64,000 nucleotides of DNA from Candida dubliniensis CD36 (GCF_000026945.1 NC_012861.1:2225090-2289089), one strand, 5' to 3'. Counted from the first letter of the stretch, positions 9,234 to 19,926 are shown. Made by a program: numbers and translations. The notes: generated by a model from the letters alone, not told the origin.

Positions 9234-11303
9234 ATGTTAGACTCAACTTCTCAACAAAAAAGCCCATTTAGATCACCCACAAAACAACGTATGGAGGTCA
9301 TAGGAACAGTCAATGCCTCTCGTTTTTCATTTTCTCCTGTCAAGACACCTAACGGGAGAGCTGGTCTATTGTCCCCAGAGAAAAGATCAATTAATGACCT
9401 TGACAAATCTGCGAGAAAAAGAGCCAAGAACAGCATATATAACCGAATAATGGATGAATATCTGGACACAGATGATTATTTGAATGAAAAAGATAGGATA
9501 TTGGCTGACCGAATTATCAAACAGTCTAGAGGAGAGCAAGACTACGTCAATTATGGAAGCGACGTGGAGTTGGAAATAGATTTGACTCAGCAGAGAAGAA
9601 CCAGAAGAAGAGTAAAGCAAGTGGCATACTCTACTGATAGTGGCGATGATTATCAGGATACAGAAGATCTTTCAAGTGAGGAAGAGGAGGAAGACAACGA
9701 TAATGGTGACGGAGAGGTAGAGTTTGTTTTTAGACCATCTGTTGAAAGAAGCTCCAAGTTATCAAACTCGCCACCAAAAGCAAAACCGAAAAATAGTATT
9801 GTGCGCCGAGCCAAACGAGGTAGACCAAGTAAGAGTGAGCTGGTTTTAGGTCAAATAAAAAGTATATTCCATCAAGATGACGAGCTATTTAGTACAGATC
9901 GAAAAACGTTTACGCCAAGTAAACAAACCCAAGCAAAAAAGCCGACCAAAAATTATTTGACATCTATTTTTGATCAAAATTTTGATAGAAGCACGGTGCC
10001 AACTCTAAGTGGAATTCCCAAGTCCAAAAGTACGCATCAAGAGAAGGAAACTTTCGAGCCACTTCCCATCCCCAATCTTGATTCTGATGGGAATATTGCC
10101 GACAAGGAGTATATTTTAAAGTACTTTGATGGAATTGACCCTGCAAAGTTCAAAGAAGGCAGGTTTATGGATGAAAAGGTATTTTTTTTAGAAGGGCCAG
10201 AAGGGTATTTTGAACAGCAAACCACCAGACTAAAGCATAGTGGGAACTCTTTGACAGCATTAGCGCCTCAGATTGATTACAGCGACTTTGCCAAATTGGT
10301 AAAGTTGGGAGACAACCTTAGTTTCCAACATAAGCGTGACCTTTTTGAGTTGCACAAGTTTGTCTATCACCAATGGTGTTTTGAAATGTCGCAAGGCTTT
10401 AATTTAAATTTCTATGGAGTCGGGTCAAAAATTGATATACTCAAAGATTTTGCTCTCAATTATTTCGGTATTTGGTGGAAAGATATGATAGACGCCGATT
10501 TGCCAAAGATCTTGGTAGTTAATGGTTTCAATCCTAGCATTAATATCAAAAAACTAATTCTCGAGATTGCTTCTATTCTTTTGCCAGACGAACTGTACCC
10601 AAAACATATAGCTGGAACTGTCCCATTTGTGGTTGATTTTTTGAACAACCATAGACTGCCCTGTGGAAGTATTGGTTTTCATCACCCCAAAATCTTGTTG
10701 ATTATTCATAATCTTGATGGGGAAGTTTTTAGAGTCGACAAGACACAGACACTTTTGTCACAATTAATGGCCTTACCAGAGGTGTGGGCAATGTCATCCA
10801 CTGATCACATTAATGCGTCGTTATTGTGGGATCTGTCGAAACTAAAAAACTTAAATTTCATTTGGCATAATCTCACGACATATTCTACTTATCAACGGGA
10901 AACATCATTCAGAGATGTGATAAGTTTAGGCAAATCCAAGAAATTTGTGGGTGGCCTAGGTGCCAAGTTCGTCTTGCGCTCGCTTACAGACAACCATCGA
11001 AACCTATACCGCGAGCTATTGATTGCACAATTAGATAATATGGAGAAGCTCGTTCCTTCGGCTTCTGGGAGAATGGGGATGAAAGGTAATATTAAGGTTG
11101 CAGTTGAATTGAAGAACCTATACAATACTTGTTTGGACGAATTCATCACTTCCAACGAGATGAATTTTAGGACATTTTTAAAAGAGTATATTGAGCATAA
11201 AATGTGTCAACTAGTAAAAGATTCTTCAGGAGTCGAGATGATATTCATTCCATTCACATATGAGGAGATACAGAACATATATAAACAAGAGTTTGATGTA
11301 TAG
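9234..11303 (+). CDS. ORC2: Origin recognition complex subunit 2
   Basis: A 689-residue protein. The N-terminal third is disordered, basic and acidic in blocks, with serine/threonine-proline sites (SPFRSPTKQ, SPVKTPNG) suited to CDK phosphorylation and an AT-hook-like KRGRPSKSE near residue 200. The conserved Orc2 core starts at about residue 360 (HKRDLFELHKFVYHQWCFEM) and includes NFYGVGSKIDILKDFA, an AAA+-like segment without a canonical Walker A, followed by ILVVNGFNP and LLIIHNLDGE. A winged-helix end follows. Orc2 is part of the six-subunit ORC that binds replication origins and loads Mcm2-7. The length is close to yeast Orc2 (620). The ATG at 9234 is the first in frame. Confidence 0.93.
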   Translation: MLDSTSQQKSPFRSPTKQRMEVIGTVNASRFSFSPVKTPNGRAGLLSPEKRSINDLDKSARKRAKNSIYNRIMDEYLDTDDYLNEKDRILADRIIKQSRGEQDYVNYGSDVELEIDLTQQRRTRRRVKQVAYSTDSGDDYQDTEDLSSEEEEEDNDNGDGEVEFVFRPSVERSSKLSNSPPKAKPKNSIVRRAKRGRPSKSELVLGQIKSIFHQDDELFSTDRKTFTPSKQTQAKKPTKNYLTSIFDQNFDRSTVPTLSGIPKSKSTHQEKETFEPLPIPNLDSDGNIADKEYILKYFDGIDPAKFKEGRFMDEKVFFLEGPEGYFEQQTTRLKHSGNSLTALAPQIDYSDFAKLVKLGDNLSFQHKRDLFELHKFVYHQWCFEMSQGFNLNFYGVGSKIDILKDFALNYFGIWWKDMIDADLPKILVVNGFNPSINIKKLILEIASILLPDELYPKHIAGTVPFVVDFLNNHRLPCGSIGFHHPKILLIIHNLDGEVFRVDKTQTLLSQLMALPEVWAMSSTDHINASLLWDLSKLKNLNFIWHNLTTYSTYQRETSFRDVISLGKSKKFVGGLGAKFVLRSLTDNHRNLYRELLIAQLDNMEKLVPSASGRMGMKGNIKVAVELKNLYNTCLDEFITSNEMNFRTFLKEYIEHKMCQLVKDSSGVEMIFIPFTYEEIQNIYKQEFDV

Positions 11304-11546
11304 ATAATAATAATAGAAGAGTCTGACATAGCGTATTTAGTTACGACGAAGACGACCCTGGAAAAGGTGCAGCAGTGAGGTTTTTTTTTTTTTCTTATTT
11401 GTTGTTGTCATTCTAGAGAAAACCGCTAATCTCGTTTTTCTTCTTTTTTTTTTTTTTTTTCCTCTCCCACACTCTCTTTCTAATCACGACAGCAACGCCA
11501 CTAAATTGGACAAGCAATAGTCACCACCAACTTGAATCATTTTGCG

Positions 11547-13880
11547 ATGGGTAATCTTCCAAAACTCTCAGAAGGCACAGCTCTCCAAGTTGGAAAACAC
11601 AAGGTTACTGTTGTCAAATATCTTTCTGAAGGAGGGTTTGCACAGATTTACAAAGTTACGATAGACCCATTAGAGAATGACTCTGAGATTGCATGTTTGA
11701 AACGAGTCATCGTGCCAGATAAGAATGGATTGAATGAGTTACGCAAAGAAGTTGATGTTATGAAGACATTGCGCCATAGTAGAAACATAGTAAAGTATTA
11801 TGATTCACATGCGGAAAGATTAGAGAATGGCACCTATCAGGTATTGGTGTTGATGGAATTGTGTCCCAACGGCTCGTTACTAGACTATATGAATAAACAT
11901 ATCAAAACAAAATTGACAGAACCACAGATCCTTAGAATAATGTTGGATATATGTCAAGGGATTTATGAAATGCATAAATTGAAATTAATTCACCGTGATA
12001 TCAAAATTGAAAATGTATTGATTGACTCCAAGAATCAATTCCAGTTGTGTGATTTTGGGTCTACAGCGGTTCCGACGATGCCTCCACAGGATCAGCAACA
12101 GTTCAACTATCTCAGCCATGATATCCTTTATCACACCACCCCGCAATACCGTTCCCCCGAAATGGTGGACTTATACCGAGGAATACCAATAGACGAGAAG
12201 GCCGATATCTGGGCTTTAGGATGTTTTCTTTACAAATTGTGTTATTACACCACCCCATTTGAAGCCAACGGAGATATTGCCATATTACATGCTTCATTTC
12301 AGTTTCCACCCTATCCGGAGTTTTCGGGAGACCTTAAGAACTTAATTATCATTATGCTTCAAGAAAACCCATTATTTCGTCCCAATATAGTTCAAGTCTT
12401 GATTTTGGTGTGCAAATTGATGAATATTGATTTTGCAAATCTAAAACTAAAAGATTTTTACAATGCTGGACCCTATAATTTTCAGGCATTGCATGAATAT
12501 CAAGTTCATAAGCAGAATGAGCTAATGCGACAAAAGCAATTGTATTATCAACAACAGGCTCTTGCAAATTCTGAAGCTGGGCTCACAAAGGAACAGGAAA
12601 GGCTTGCCCAGCCAGTGTCTGCTGAAGATTCCCTACCAACAGAAGAAAACAGCCAATCTCAACCAAATAAGGCCGCAGCTACGGCTACTATAGATTCACA
12701 ACCATCTCCTGAGATCAAGTCCACCACATTAGGTGTACCTTCTACCCTCACTTCGGGATCTTCACGCGAGTCATTAGCAGGTTTTAGTCTGGAGGATGAC
12801 TTGGCAAACGAAATTGCCGAAATAGAAGGCTTGGAAGACGCCGAACAGAGGTACCCATCGTTGGAAGAAATTGAAGTGCCTGATAAAATCATACAAAAGA
12901 GCACGGAACCACTGCGACTGACAAGTATTAAAACGTCTTATTCTGAAGCAACCTCCTCCAAAGGAATTGATGCCCACGGAGTAGATGTCGATGAGAACTT
13001 GGATTATTTACCCAAACCCAATAAAGTGGCGGAAAAATTGGCTGATGATATTTTTTCGGTCACTGAAAGTCCAACGTTTCCCGTTAAAGAAAAGTTTGAT
13101 GAAACAGGAGATGCTGCCAGATCTAAGACAGATACCGATGGAGATTTTTATGATTTGCTGCAAAGAGTCGAGCACTTGCATGTTGAAACAGACCAAAGTG
13201 GAAGTGCAAAGAATCCATTTCCTTGTGTCAAGGCACTGGCTGCCACTAAAGAGGATGGCAATTTTGAGCAACCTGAAACACGCAAAAAGAATAATCCGTG
13301 GGGTAATTATAATTTGACACCAAAGGAGAATTACACATCTACATCCACACTGGATAGTTTTGCATTCATGCAAAATTCTGGCAGTGTACCATCTGCTTTG
13401 TCGGAAATGAAGCTGGTACCAGTAGCCACCGAGACGATTTTCCCATCAACACAAACTGAACCACCCAAAATAGCAAAACCTGAATGTAACTTGATAGACT
13501 TGGAAGTTGGTTTAGAATCTTCTAGTGCATCACCTTCTCTCAGGTATCTGAAGTCCAATAATATTTCAGAAGTATCGTTAATTGATATGGACGATTCTCA
13601 ATTTAAGACGTCTGAAGCCAAGGTTGCAGACCAAAAACCAGCATTTAAAAAAAGAGTTGGGTCTAATACACACAATCCATCTCAGTTTAGTCTACAGGAA
13701 GAGGTTATTGATTTTGCTTCAGATGATGAAAACCCTGCTAATGGATCATATATGAACAGGCTCAAGATTAGAAGCTCATTAAAGAAACCTAGTAAAGGTC
13801 GTAGATCAGGAGAACATAAGAGAACAGAAAGTAGTAGTACCGACTCTAAGAAGAGGCTATCGTTTTTTGGAGGTAATTAA
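11547..13880 (+). CDS. PRK1: Ark1/Prk1-family (actin patch) Ser/Thr kinase
   Basis: A 777-residue protein. The kinase domain is N-terminal: a glycine loop SEGGFAQIYKV at residues 27-37, Lys52 in ACLKRV, HRDIKIEN with Asp151, CDFGS at 168-172, and a substrate loop with TTPQYRSPEM. Those last features mark the Ark1/Prk1/Akl1 (NAK) family, which phosphorylates endocytic coat proteins such as Pan1 and Sla1 to trigger disassembly of actin patches. A polar, Ser/Thr-rich tail of about 450 residues follows and ends in a basic segment. Closeness of the activation region (CDFGS, FNYLSHDIL) to yeast Prk1 is why I prefer that name over AKL1, but the paralogue assignment is uncertain. The frame opens at a TTG at 11532; the first ATG is at 11547. 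Confidence 0.85.
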   Translation: MGNLPKLSEGTALQVGKHKVTVVKYLSEGGFAQIYKVTIDPLENDSEIACLKRVIVPDKNGLNELRKEVDVMKTLRHSRNIVKYYDSHAERLENGTYQVLVLMELCPNGSLLDYMNKHIKTKLTEPQILRIMLDICQGIYEMHKLKLIHRDIKIENVLIDSKNQFQLCDFGSTAVPTMPPQDQQQFNYLSHDILYHTTPQYRSPEMVDLYRGIPIDEKADIWALGCFLYKLCYYTTPFEANGDIAILHASFQFPPYPEFSGDLKNLIIIMLQENPLFRPNIVQVLILVCKLMNIDFANLKLKDFYNAGPYNFQALHEYQVHKQNELMRQKQLYYQQQALANSEAGLTKEQERLAQPVSAEDSLPTEENSQSQPNKAAATATIDSQPSPEIKSTTLGVPSTLTSGSSRESLAGFSLEDDLANEIAEIEGLEDAEQRYPSLEEIEVPDKIIQKSTEPLRLTSIKTSYSEATSSKGIDAHGVDVDENLDYLPKPNKVAEKLADDIFSVTESPTFPVKEKFDETGDAARSKTDTDGDFYDLLQRVEHLHVETDQSGSAKNPFPCVKALAATKEDGNFEQPETRKKNNPWGNYNLTPKENYTSTSTLDSFAFMQNSGSVPSALSEMKLVPVATETIFPSTQTEPPKIAKPECNLIDLEVGLESSSASPSLRYLKSNNISEVSLIDMDDSQFKTSEAKVADQKPAFKKRVGSNTHNPSQFSLQEEVIDFASDDENPANGSYMNRLKIRSSLKKPSKGRRSGEHKRTESSSTDSKKRLSFFGGN

Positions 13881-14014
13881 TTATAATAGTTACTGATAAA
13901 TATGTTTTTATTTAGTTTGTACCCTGAGTATTTTGCATAAATATAGAATTATGTCATTGTTAGTTTATTTTTTAACAGATTTGTATTAGTAAGAGAGAGA
14001 GATGAGTTTGGTAG

Positions 14015-14016
<2 letters not shown>

Positions 14017-14047
<31 letters not shown>
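14017..14047. repeat. 31-nt poly(A) tract in the EMW1 promoter
   Basis: An uninterrupted run of 31 A residues ends 34 bp before the EMW1 ATG. It is probably a promoter element that excludes nucleosomes, and it is likely to vary in length between strains. Confidence 0.85.
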
Positions 14048-14049
<2 letters not shown>

Positions 14050-14081
14050 AACCATTTCCATTTACAATTGACAAGATCGGC

Positions 14082-16841
14082 ATGGATTGTTTGAGGAAAT
14101 ATTTATCGCAACTATTGTTGCTAGTACCTCCAGAGAGTTTTAAAATTGAATCCAATGAAAGAATTGGGTACTCAATTCTTAGTATTCTAGAGGGGAAATC
14201 AGAGCATTTATTTGAAGTAAGTGATTTCAAAGAAATATTACATTTGCCACAATTACAAATCATTTTACAGAAATACCCATCCAACAGCTTGATTGAGGTA
14301 TTACATGAATATGTTGATCAACTAGTAGTTTTACTGGATAAATATTTTGGTGAAGATAGTGTTGTCTGTTTGCAAATATTGGGTATTGCATATTTGCAGT
14401 CATTTGTGCAAGCAAATTTTACTGGTCCACCAGTTTCGAAAACAGCACATTCCTTGTGGTTCCCAAATGAGAATTCAGAAAACGTACAAGTTGAAGCTAT
14501 AAAGTTGCTCAGCATCGAAGGACAGCAAGCATATGACTTAATGCAAGAACCTCTCTTTTTAGTGATGTCCGAATTGATTTTTGAAAGATTGTTGCATACA
14601 CCTCCTCAATTATCCATTTTTAACAAGTCAATCACCAGTGATTCAAGCAAACTTTTGAATTTTGTTACCCAAGCTTCAAAAGCCAAAGACCCAATTAATG
14701 CTTCTCTTTGTTGGTGGAGAGTCAGAGGATTGCAAGTACATTTATCAGTGGTATCGGAACCACCAAGCATCATACTGTCAGTTTGTGGAATAATGCTTAA
14801 CTCTTTGTTAGTGAATGCAATTGCACCACCAGAAATTCCCGAGTTGCAAAAGTTGGTTCAAGTTCAGTTTCTTTTGGAAGTTTCAAGAATCCATATTCAT
14901 TCGTCAACAGAACATGCTGCCATCTCACCATTAATCCAAGCCAAAAAATTATCTGAATTCCAATTATTACTATCTGGAGCAAAGGCAAAGAGAACAAAGT
15001 TTCAGAATTTTTTCACTTCCAACTTGATTGTGCTAGCAAAAAGTAGTCAAAATACTCTCTATGAAGTCGACACTTCAACGCCAGAGAGCTTTGAGTTGGA
15101 TTCCGATTTGTTATTAGAAAAACCACAATACGAATCTTTAGAAGATCTTGAAATTGAGATTGAACAAGATAGTAAAAGGATAAGATACGATTCTTTTTTA
15201 TTACAGCAAAATACTGCTGATGAAAAATTGCTTCCGTTAGCTATGAAACAGGAAGATATTCCACCAGATTTAAAAGATCTTGATCCAAATAACCAGCCAG
15301 CTTTGAATAACCTTGATAACTTGCAGTTATTATTAAGACTAACTGTTTTGAAACAAACATCACCAGCAAGCGATCCATTGGTAGAGGAGGAACTTTCTGC
15401 ATTGGTTGGACGAGTTTTATATGCAAGTGCAGGCAAAGTGAATTGGTCTATTTTTTCTCGTGCCTTATGGGAACGGTCCTTGCTTGAAACAAATAAGGCT
15501 AGAACTATCGAAAGAGGTATACTTCAGATGACTTCTTTGGTTGAGGAAATGGGAATTAAAATTAAGACCAGAATTATACCAGAATCTGTGCATGAGAATA
15601 CTAGTGCCGCCACAGCACTGAGGTTGAGATTCATTCATTTGCTACCTCTTTTACCGCAATGGTCAATGGATGCTAAGCTTGCCGAAAAGTACATGTCTTT
15701 GGGAGTTTTAAAATCGGCTATAGAGATCTATGAAAGATTGCATATGCTGTGTGAGGCGGCATTATGCTACGCAGCAGTTGACAATGAAAGAGAGGCGGAG
15801 AAGATTATACTCCAACGTCTTACAACCCATCCTGAAGATGCTAGGGCCATCTCAATATTGGGTGACATTCGACAAGATCCTTCTTTATGGGAAAAGGCAT
15901 GGGAAGTTGGCCATTACGCAAAGGCAAAGGCATCTTTGTCACACTACTATTATTCACCACCAAGAAAAGATATTGACTTGGCAATTAAACATATGTTTGA
16001 TTGTCTTACAGTCAATCCATTGAGCTATGAAAATTGGTATTTCTATGGATGCTGCGGTCTTGAATCAGGTCAATTTGAATTGGCTTCGGAGGCGTTTACT
16101 CGATGTGTTTCTCTTGATGATTCCAACTCCTATGCATGGTCTAACTTGGCCAGTGCCCTTTTGAAATTGGATAAGACCAAACCTGCGTTTAATGCTTTGA
16201 AGAAGGCCATTAGAAGTGGCGGAGACAGCCGTAAGTCATGGAGAATTTACGAAAACTATATGAATGTGGCTGCAAAGCTCCATGAATGGAATGACGTATT
16301 GCAAGGGTGCCGTGAATTGATTGAGATTAGAAAAACCGAAGGTGATACAGCCATTGATATCCCTGTTTTGGAAAAATTAGTTGAAATTCTTGTATCCGAG
16401 GAATTCCCTGGTGATGGAGAGAGATTGTCTCATTACCAGCTGTCTTGTGTTGACTTGGTTTGCAATGTATTACCAAAGGTAATAACTTCATCAGCTCGAT
16501 GCTGGAGAATAGTTGGTAGAGTCGAGTTATGGAGAAAGAGGCCATGGGCAGCTTTGGAGTGCCACGAAAAGGCATACCGAGTGATGGTGCATAATCCAGA
16601 GTTGGAATCAAGTGAAACTGTTTGGAATGAGATTGTTGATGCTTGTGAGGATTTAGTAAGTGCTTTTGAGTCCCTTGGTGAGTTACCGGGAAAACATGGA
16701 GCTGGTGATTTGGTCTGTAAAGACTGGAAGTACAAGGCCAGAACTACTGTGAGATCATTAATGTCTAAAGGTAAAGATATGTGGGAAGACTCTCCTGGTT
16801 GGGAAAGATTACAGAATATGAAGAGAGATTTATCTAATTAA
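14082..16841 (+). CDS. EMW1: TPR protein Emw1 (TTC27 homologue)
   Basis: A 919-residue protein. The N-terminal half is helical without clear repeats. TPR-like helices occupy about residues 525-720, most clearly at NWYFYGCCGLESGQFELASEAFTRC (near 650) and the following YAWSNLASALLKLDKTKPAFNALKKAI, which is a textbook TPR. Emw1 is an essential yeast protein required for cell wall integrity, homologous to human TTC27; its biochemical role is not settled. The length is close to yeast Emw1 (904). The start is the ATG at 14082. Its stop overlaps the stop of the convergent membrane protein gene by 4 nt (TTAA at 16838-16841). Confidence 0.9.
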   Translation: MDCLRKYLSQLLLLVPPESFKIESNERIGYSILSILEGKSEHLFEVSDFKEILHLPQLQIILQKYPSNSLIEVLHEYVDQLVVLLDKYFGEDSVVCLQILGIAYLQSFVQANFTGPPVSKTAHSLWFPNENSENVQVEAIKLLSIEGQQAYDLMQEPLFLVMSELIFERLLHTPPQLSIFNKSITSDSSKLLNFVTQASKAKDPINASLCWWRVRGLQVHLSVVSEPPSIILSVCGIMLNSLLVNAIAPPEIPELQKLVQVQFLLEVSRIHIHSSTEHAAISPLIQAKKLSEFQLLLSGAKAKRTKFQNFFTSNLIVLAKSSQNTLYEVDTSTPESFELDSDLLLEKPQYESLEDLEIEIEQDSKRIRYDSFLLQQNTADEKLLPLAMKQEDIPPDLKDLDPNNQPALNNLDNLQLLLRLTVLKQTSPASDPLVEEELSALVGRVLYASAGKVNWSIFSRALWERSLLETNKARTIERGILQMTSLVEEMGIKIKTRIIPESVHENTSAATALRLRFIHLLPLLPQWSMDAKLAEKYMSLGVLKSAIEIYERLHMLCEAALCYAAVDNEREAEKIILQRLTTHPEDARAISILGDIRQDPSLWEKAWEVGHYAKAKASLSHYYYSPPRKDIDLAIKHMFDCLTVNPLSYENWYFYGCCGLESGQFELASEAFTRCVSLDDSNSYAWSNLASALLKLDKTKPAFNALKKAIRSGGDSRKSWRIYENYMNVAAKLHEWNDVLQGCRELIEIRKTEGDTAIDIPVLEKLVEILVSEEFPGDGERLSHYQLSCVDLVCNVLPKVITSSARCWRIVGRVELWRKRPWAALECHEKAYRVMVHNPELESSETVWNEIVDACEDLVSAFESLGELPGKHGAGDLVCKDWKYKARTTVRSLMSKGKDMWEDSPGWERLQNMKRDLSN

Positions 16842-17692
16842 TGAAAATCGCTAATTATACTAAAGCAGTCAAATCCAAATGAAGCTATACGGTCTGATTC
16901 CATTTTGGTAGCGGATTCGTTATTTTTGGTAAATTTGAGGACCAACGTAATTATTAAGTTTACTGATTGACTAGCAGTGTTTCCATTCCATTTTAACAAA
17001 TAGCAAAACGTATATAGAATTGCTTTACTGTTTTTGCATTCATACCAAAACAATACTAAAACCCAATTCTCTAATAATCCAAACACGAACAAGTAAACAT
17101 TCTGATACGGTAGAACTCTTTTTGTCATTTCAAAATCAAACACCCCTAGTAAGCTGAAGATGGAATGCATGGCCAACAATGTTACTTTTGATAAGCAATG
17201 ACTTGACTCCAAAAACAATTCGGCAATGACCAACATACATGTACTATCCATTTGGAGAAATTTGGCTATAGGCACATTTGATACATATTTGGTGTTTGAA
17301 ATTCGGTTACGCTTTAAAGCGTGAATATACCGTTTAATCTGGTGGACAGACATAATGGAAAAACGTAAAACTGACGATATAATAACAACCACCAACGCAT
17401 CCTTTGATTTATTATTTGCATTGTAATTTAGAAACCCCCATATCATACTCGTAGTTATGGTGATAATATTGCAACTAAACCAAAAATCGTAAAGGGCGCC
17501 TTCATTTTTGTACAAACTAAAAATGATTTTGGTAGTTTCTTTTTGGAGGTTTCTTATCTTGATTCTTGATAACAAAATTAATAATCCAGCAAAATACGTG
17601 TAATAGAATCGGAAAAAAGATATCAAGTAGGATACTTCTGGTATAATTGTGATGATATACTTGATCATAGTTTGGAAAGATATAATCATCAT
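16838..17692 (-). CDS. Multi-pass membrane protein, possibly Pex11-like; family not firmly recognised
   Basis: A 284-residue protein beginning at the ATG at 17692 (MMIISFQTMIKYI). Earlier in-frame codons come from a 28-nt A tract that reads as polyphenylalanine and are leader. Several hydrophobic stretches are seen at about residues 1-15, 35-55, 75-90, 100-115, 155-195 and 205-235. Short basic segments lie between them, including a VHQIKRYIHALKRNR region. The overall look, an N-terminal helix with later amphipathic segments and LFLESSH-like pieces, faintly recalls Pex11-type peroxisomal proteins, but I would not assign that. It converges on EMW1 with a 4-nt stop overlap and is divergent from the NIPA-type gene. 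Confidence 0.6.
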   Translation of the reverse strand: MMIISFQTMIKYIITIIPEVSYLISFFRFYYTYFAGLLILLSRIKIRNLQKETTKIIFSLYKNEGALYDFWFSCNIITITTSMIWGFLNYNANNKSKDALVVVIISSVLRFSIMSVHQIKRYIHALKRNRISNTKYVSNVPIAKFLQMDSTCMLVIAELFLESSHCLSKVTLLAMHSIFSLLGVFDFEMTKRVLPYQNVYLFVFGLLENWVLVLFWYECKNSKAILYTFCYLLKWNGNTASQSVNLIITLVLKFTKNNESATKMESDRIASFGFDCFSIISDFH

Positions 17693-17704
17693 TGTCACAG
17701 CTGC

Positions 17705-17736
<32 letters not shown>

Positions 17737-18216
17737 TATTTGTGTGGGCCCTGAACCCCAAAGTACAAACAGAAATATTTAGCATTTCTCAACGTAATAG
17801 TTGGTATGCTGACATGATAGAGTGTGAAAGTACCCTACACCCCTGTACAGATATCAACCACCCTAAGAATAGCTTTCAAACCAAGAGAAGCTTTCAATAC
17901 ATAGAGGTACTGTATGAATATTAGAAGTCGGATTATTAAGGCAGGCTGTGTTGACTAAATAGTCCAATTGTGTTTCGTGTTCAAATGTCCAAAAAATTTG
18001 GGTTTCAACAACAACAAAAAAAAAAAAAAAAAATAGTGTTATTGTTTATATTGTGTTCATTCTGTTACCAATTGATTTCCTCGTTGATTATTTTTTAAGG
18101 TTTCCCTTTTGAGTTTCACATTCCTTTGATTCGCTTTATCATATTGAAAATACACAGTATATAGCGTATATTGAACGTTCACAAACTTGTTTTTTTTTTA
18201 TTATTCACATTCAAAA
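17693..18216. promoter_or_regulatory. Divergent promoter region with a 28-nt poly(A) tract
   Basis: This 524-bp spacer separates the membrane protein gene (minus) and the NIPA-type gene (plus). It contains A28 at 17705-17732, a second A run near 18014-18031, and a TATA-like AGTATATAGCG at about 18157-18167. No gene is evident: the open frame across A28 is a homopolymer artefact. Confidence 0.6.
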
Positions 18217-19323
18217 ATGGAAGATAAATATATTGGCCTTGCATTGGCTATGTCCTCATCATTGGCAATTGGTACTTCATTCATCATTACCAAGAAAGGC
18301 TTGATGGACGCATCAGCTCGGACTGGCAGCACAGAGGGTGTTCAAGCTCTGGATTATCTTCAAAACCCAATTTGGTGGGGAGGTATGATCACCATGGCAA
18401 TTGGAGAAATTGCCAATTTTGCTGCATACACATTTGCACCTGCTATTTTGGTCACACCGTTGGGGGCATTATCTGTTATCATAGGTGCTGTTTTAGCGGC
18501 AATATTTTTAAAAGAGAGATTAGGAACCTTGGGTAAAATGGGCTGTGCTATCTGTCTAATGGGTTCAGTAATCATTATTTTGCATGCTCCACCAGATAAA
18601 GAGGTTCAAACCGTGGATGAAATTTTGGGATACGCCACTCAGCCAGGGTTCTTGTTTTATTGTACAGTGGTTACACTTTACTCGTTATTTATGATCTACA
18701 AAATCGTTCCCAAGTATGGAAATACGAATCCAATGATTTATTTATCAATCTGTTCTTCTGTCGGGTCTATTTCAGTTATGTCTATTAAAGCCTTTGGAAT
18801 TGCCCTTAAATTGACTTTGGGTGGGAACAACCAGTTTACACACGTTTCAACATACTTGTTTTTGGTTGTAGTGGCATTGTGCATTGTCACGCAAATGAAT
18901 TATTTCAACAAGGCGTTGGACCAGTTTGATACCTCAATTGTGAATCCATTGTATTACGTCACTTTCACTACTTTTACTTTGGCAGCCTCGTTTATATTAT
19001 TCAAAGGGTTCAATACATCATCTGCAGTTGACATTATCTCTTTGTTGATTGGTTTCCTAATTATTTTCAGTGGTGTTTATTTGTTGAACATCTCAAGAAC
19101 AGAAAGCCCAATGGCCAATAGAGATAGAGAAATCTTTGGTGTGCACACGTCAAAGGACATGGCTCCTCTAGATAATGGGGTTGGCGGGTTTTCGACGGTA
19201 AGAAGATCTATGCAAATCAATAGAACTTCTGAATACGACAATGAAGAAAGTGTTGGTTTGAGAAGATTCGATAGCTTTGAAATAGATAGCGGTGACGAAG
19301 ATACAAGGAATTATAGACAATGA
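18217..19323 (+). CDS. NIPA-family magnesium transporter
   Basis: A 368-residue protein with about nine membrane helices. The signature of the NIPA/DUF803 family is present at the N-terminus: IGLALAMSSSLAIGTSFIITKKGL, then the WWGGMITMAIGEIANFAAY block and VTPLGALSVIIGAVLAAIFLKERL. These are distant relatives of the drug/metabolite transporter superfamily, and animal members move magnesium. The C-terminal 75 residues are polar and probably cytosolic (NRDREIFGVHT to the end). The frame is open from a TTG at 18187, but the ATG at 18217 is the first true start. It converges on TIF11, with 138 bp between the stops. Confidence 0.88.
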   Translation: MEDKYIGLALAMSSSLAIGTSFIITKKGLMDASARTGSTEGVQALDYLQNPIWWGGMITMAIGEIANFAAYTFAPAILVTPLGALSVIIGAVLAAIFLKERLGTLGKMGCAICLMGSVIIILHAPPDKEVQTVDEILGYATQPGFLFYCTVVTLYSLFMIYKIVPKYGNTNPMIYLSICSSVGSISVMSIKAFGIALKLTLGGNNQFTHVSTYLFLVVVALCIVTQMNYFNKALDQFDTSIVNPLYYVTFTTFTLAASFILFKGFNTSSAVDIISLLIGFLIIFSGVYLLNISRTESPMANRDREIFGVHTSKDMAPLDNGVGGFSTVRRSMQINRTSEYDNEESVGLRRFDSFEIDSGDEDTRNYRQ

Positions 19324-19461
19324 TATAGAAAACATTTATTGTGTCTTGCCTCCACTGGGAATATCTGTTTTTCTCTATCTATATATATATATATACCTAC
19401 ATGTAAAAGTAATGTACAATAAAAAGCTATATGAAACTTCCCTTCTGATGAACCTTTTTTC

Positions 19462-19926
19462 TTAAATATCATCAATATCCAACTCTTCATCCTCTTCAGA
19501 TTCATCCTCGTCGGCTCCACCGAATTCAAAATTGACCTCTTCGTCATCATCAGCACCAAAGGTATCGGTTTCGTTAATCTTGGCATTTTCAGGCAATTCA
19601 CCAACATTCTTCAAGGTTCTGGCTTCATCAGAGTTGTACTTGTGGACAACATCACATTGGTCGTCCTGGAAATCTCTCAACGACACCAAAATAATATCAC
19701 CTTGTCCCATCCACACCTTCTTTCTCAATTTTCCTCTGATGTGGCCCATTCTTTTAATCCCATCGAAACAACTGACTTCGATTCTACCATTACCTAACAT
19801 CTTAGTAATTTGAGCATATTCTTGGCCCTCTTCTTTGTAGATTAATTCTCTTTTTTGTCCACTGTTGACATTCTTTCCTCTTCTTCTATTCTTGCCTCCT
19901 TTTCCTTTACCGGATGATTTACCCAT
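19462..19926 (-). CDS. TIF11: Translation initiation factor eIF1A
   Basis: A 154-residue protein with the eIF1A layout: a basic N-terminal tail ([19 protein letters not shown]), an OB fold (about residues 30-95, with [22 protein letters not shown] and [21 protein letters not shown]), and an acidic C-terminal tail ending DIDDI. eIF1A binds the A site of the 40S subunit and works with eIF1 in scanning and start-codon choice; the final DIDDI contacts eIF5B. The length is the same as the yeast protein (153). The start is the ATG at 19926. It is divergent from CTK3, with a perfect E-box palindrome between the two. Confidence 0.97.
   Translation of the reverse strand: MGKSSGKGKGGKNRRRGKNVNSGQKRELIYKEEGQEYAQITKMLGNGRIEVSCFDGIKRMGHIRGKLRKKVWMGQGDIILVSLRDFQDDQCDVVHKYNSDEARTLKNVGELPENAKINETDTFGADDDEEVNFEFGGADEDESEEDEELDIDDI

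Noticed and set aside
17693..17785. Polyphenylalanine N-terminus of the membrane protein
   Set aside because: It is encoded by a 28-nt homopolymer and lacks an ATG; the first ATG is at 17692.
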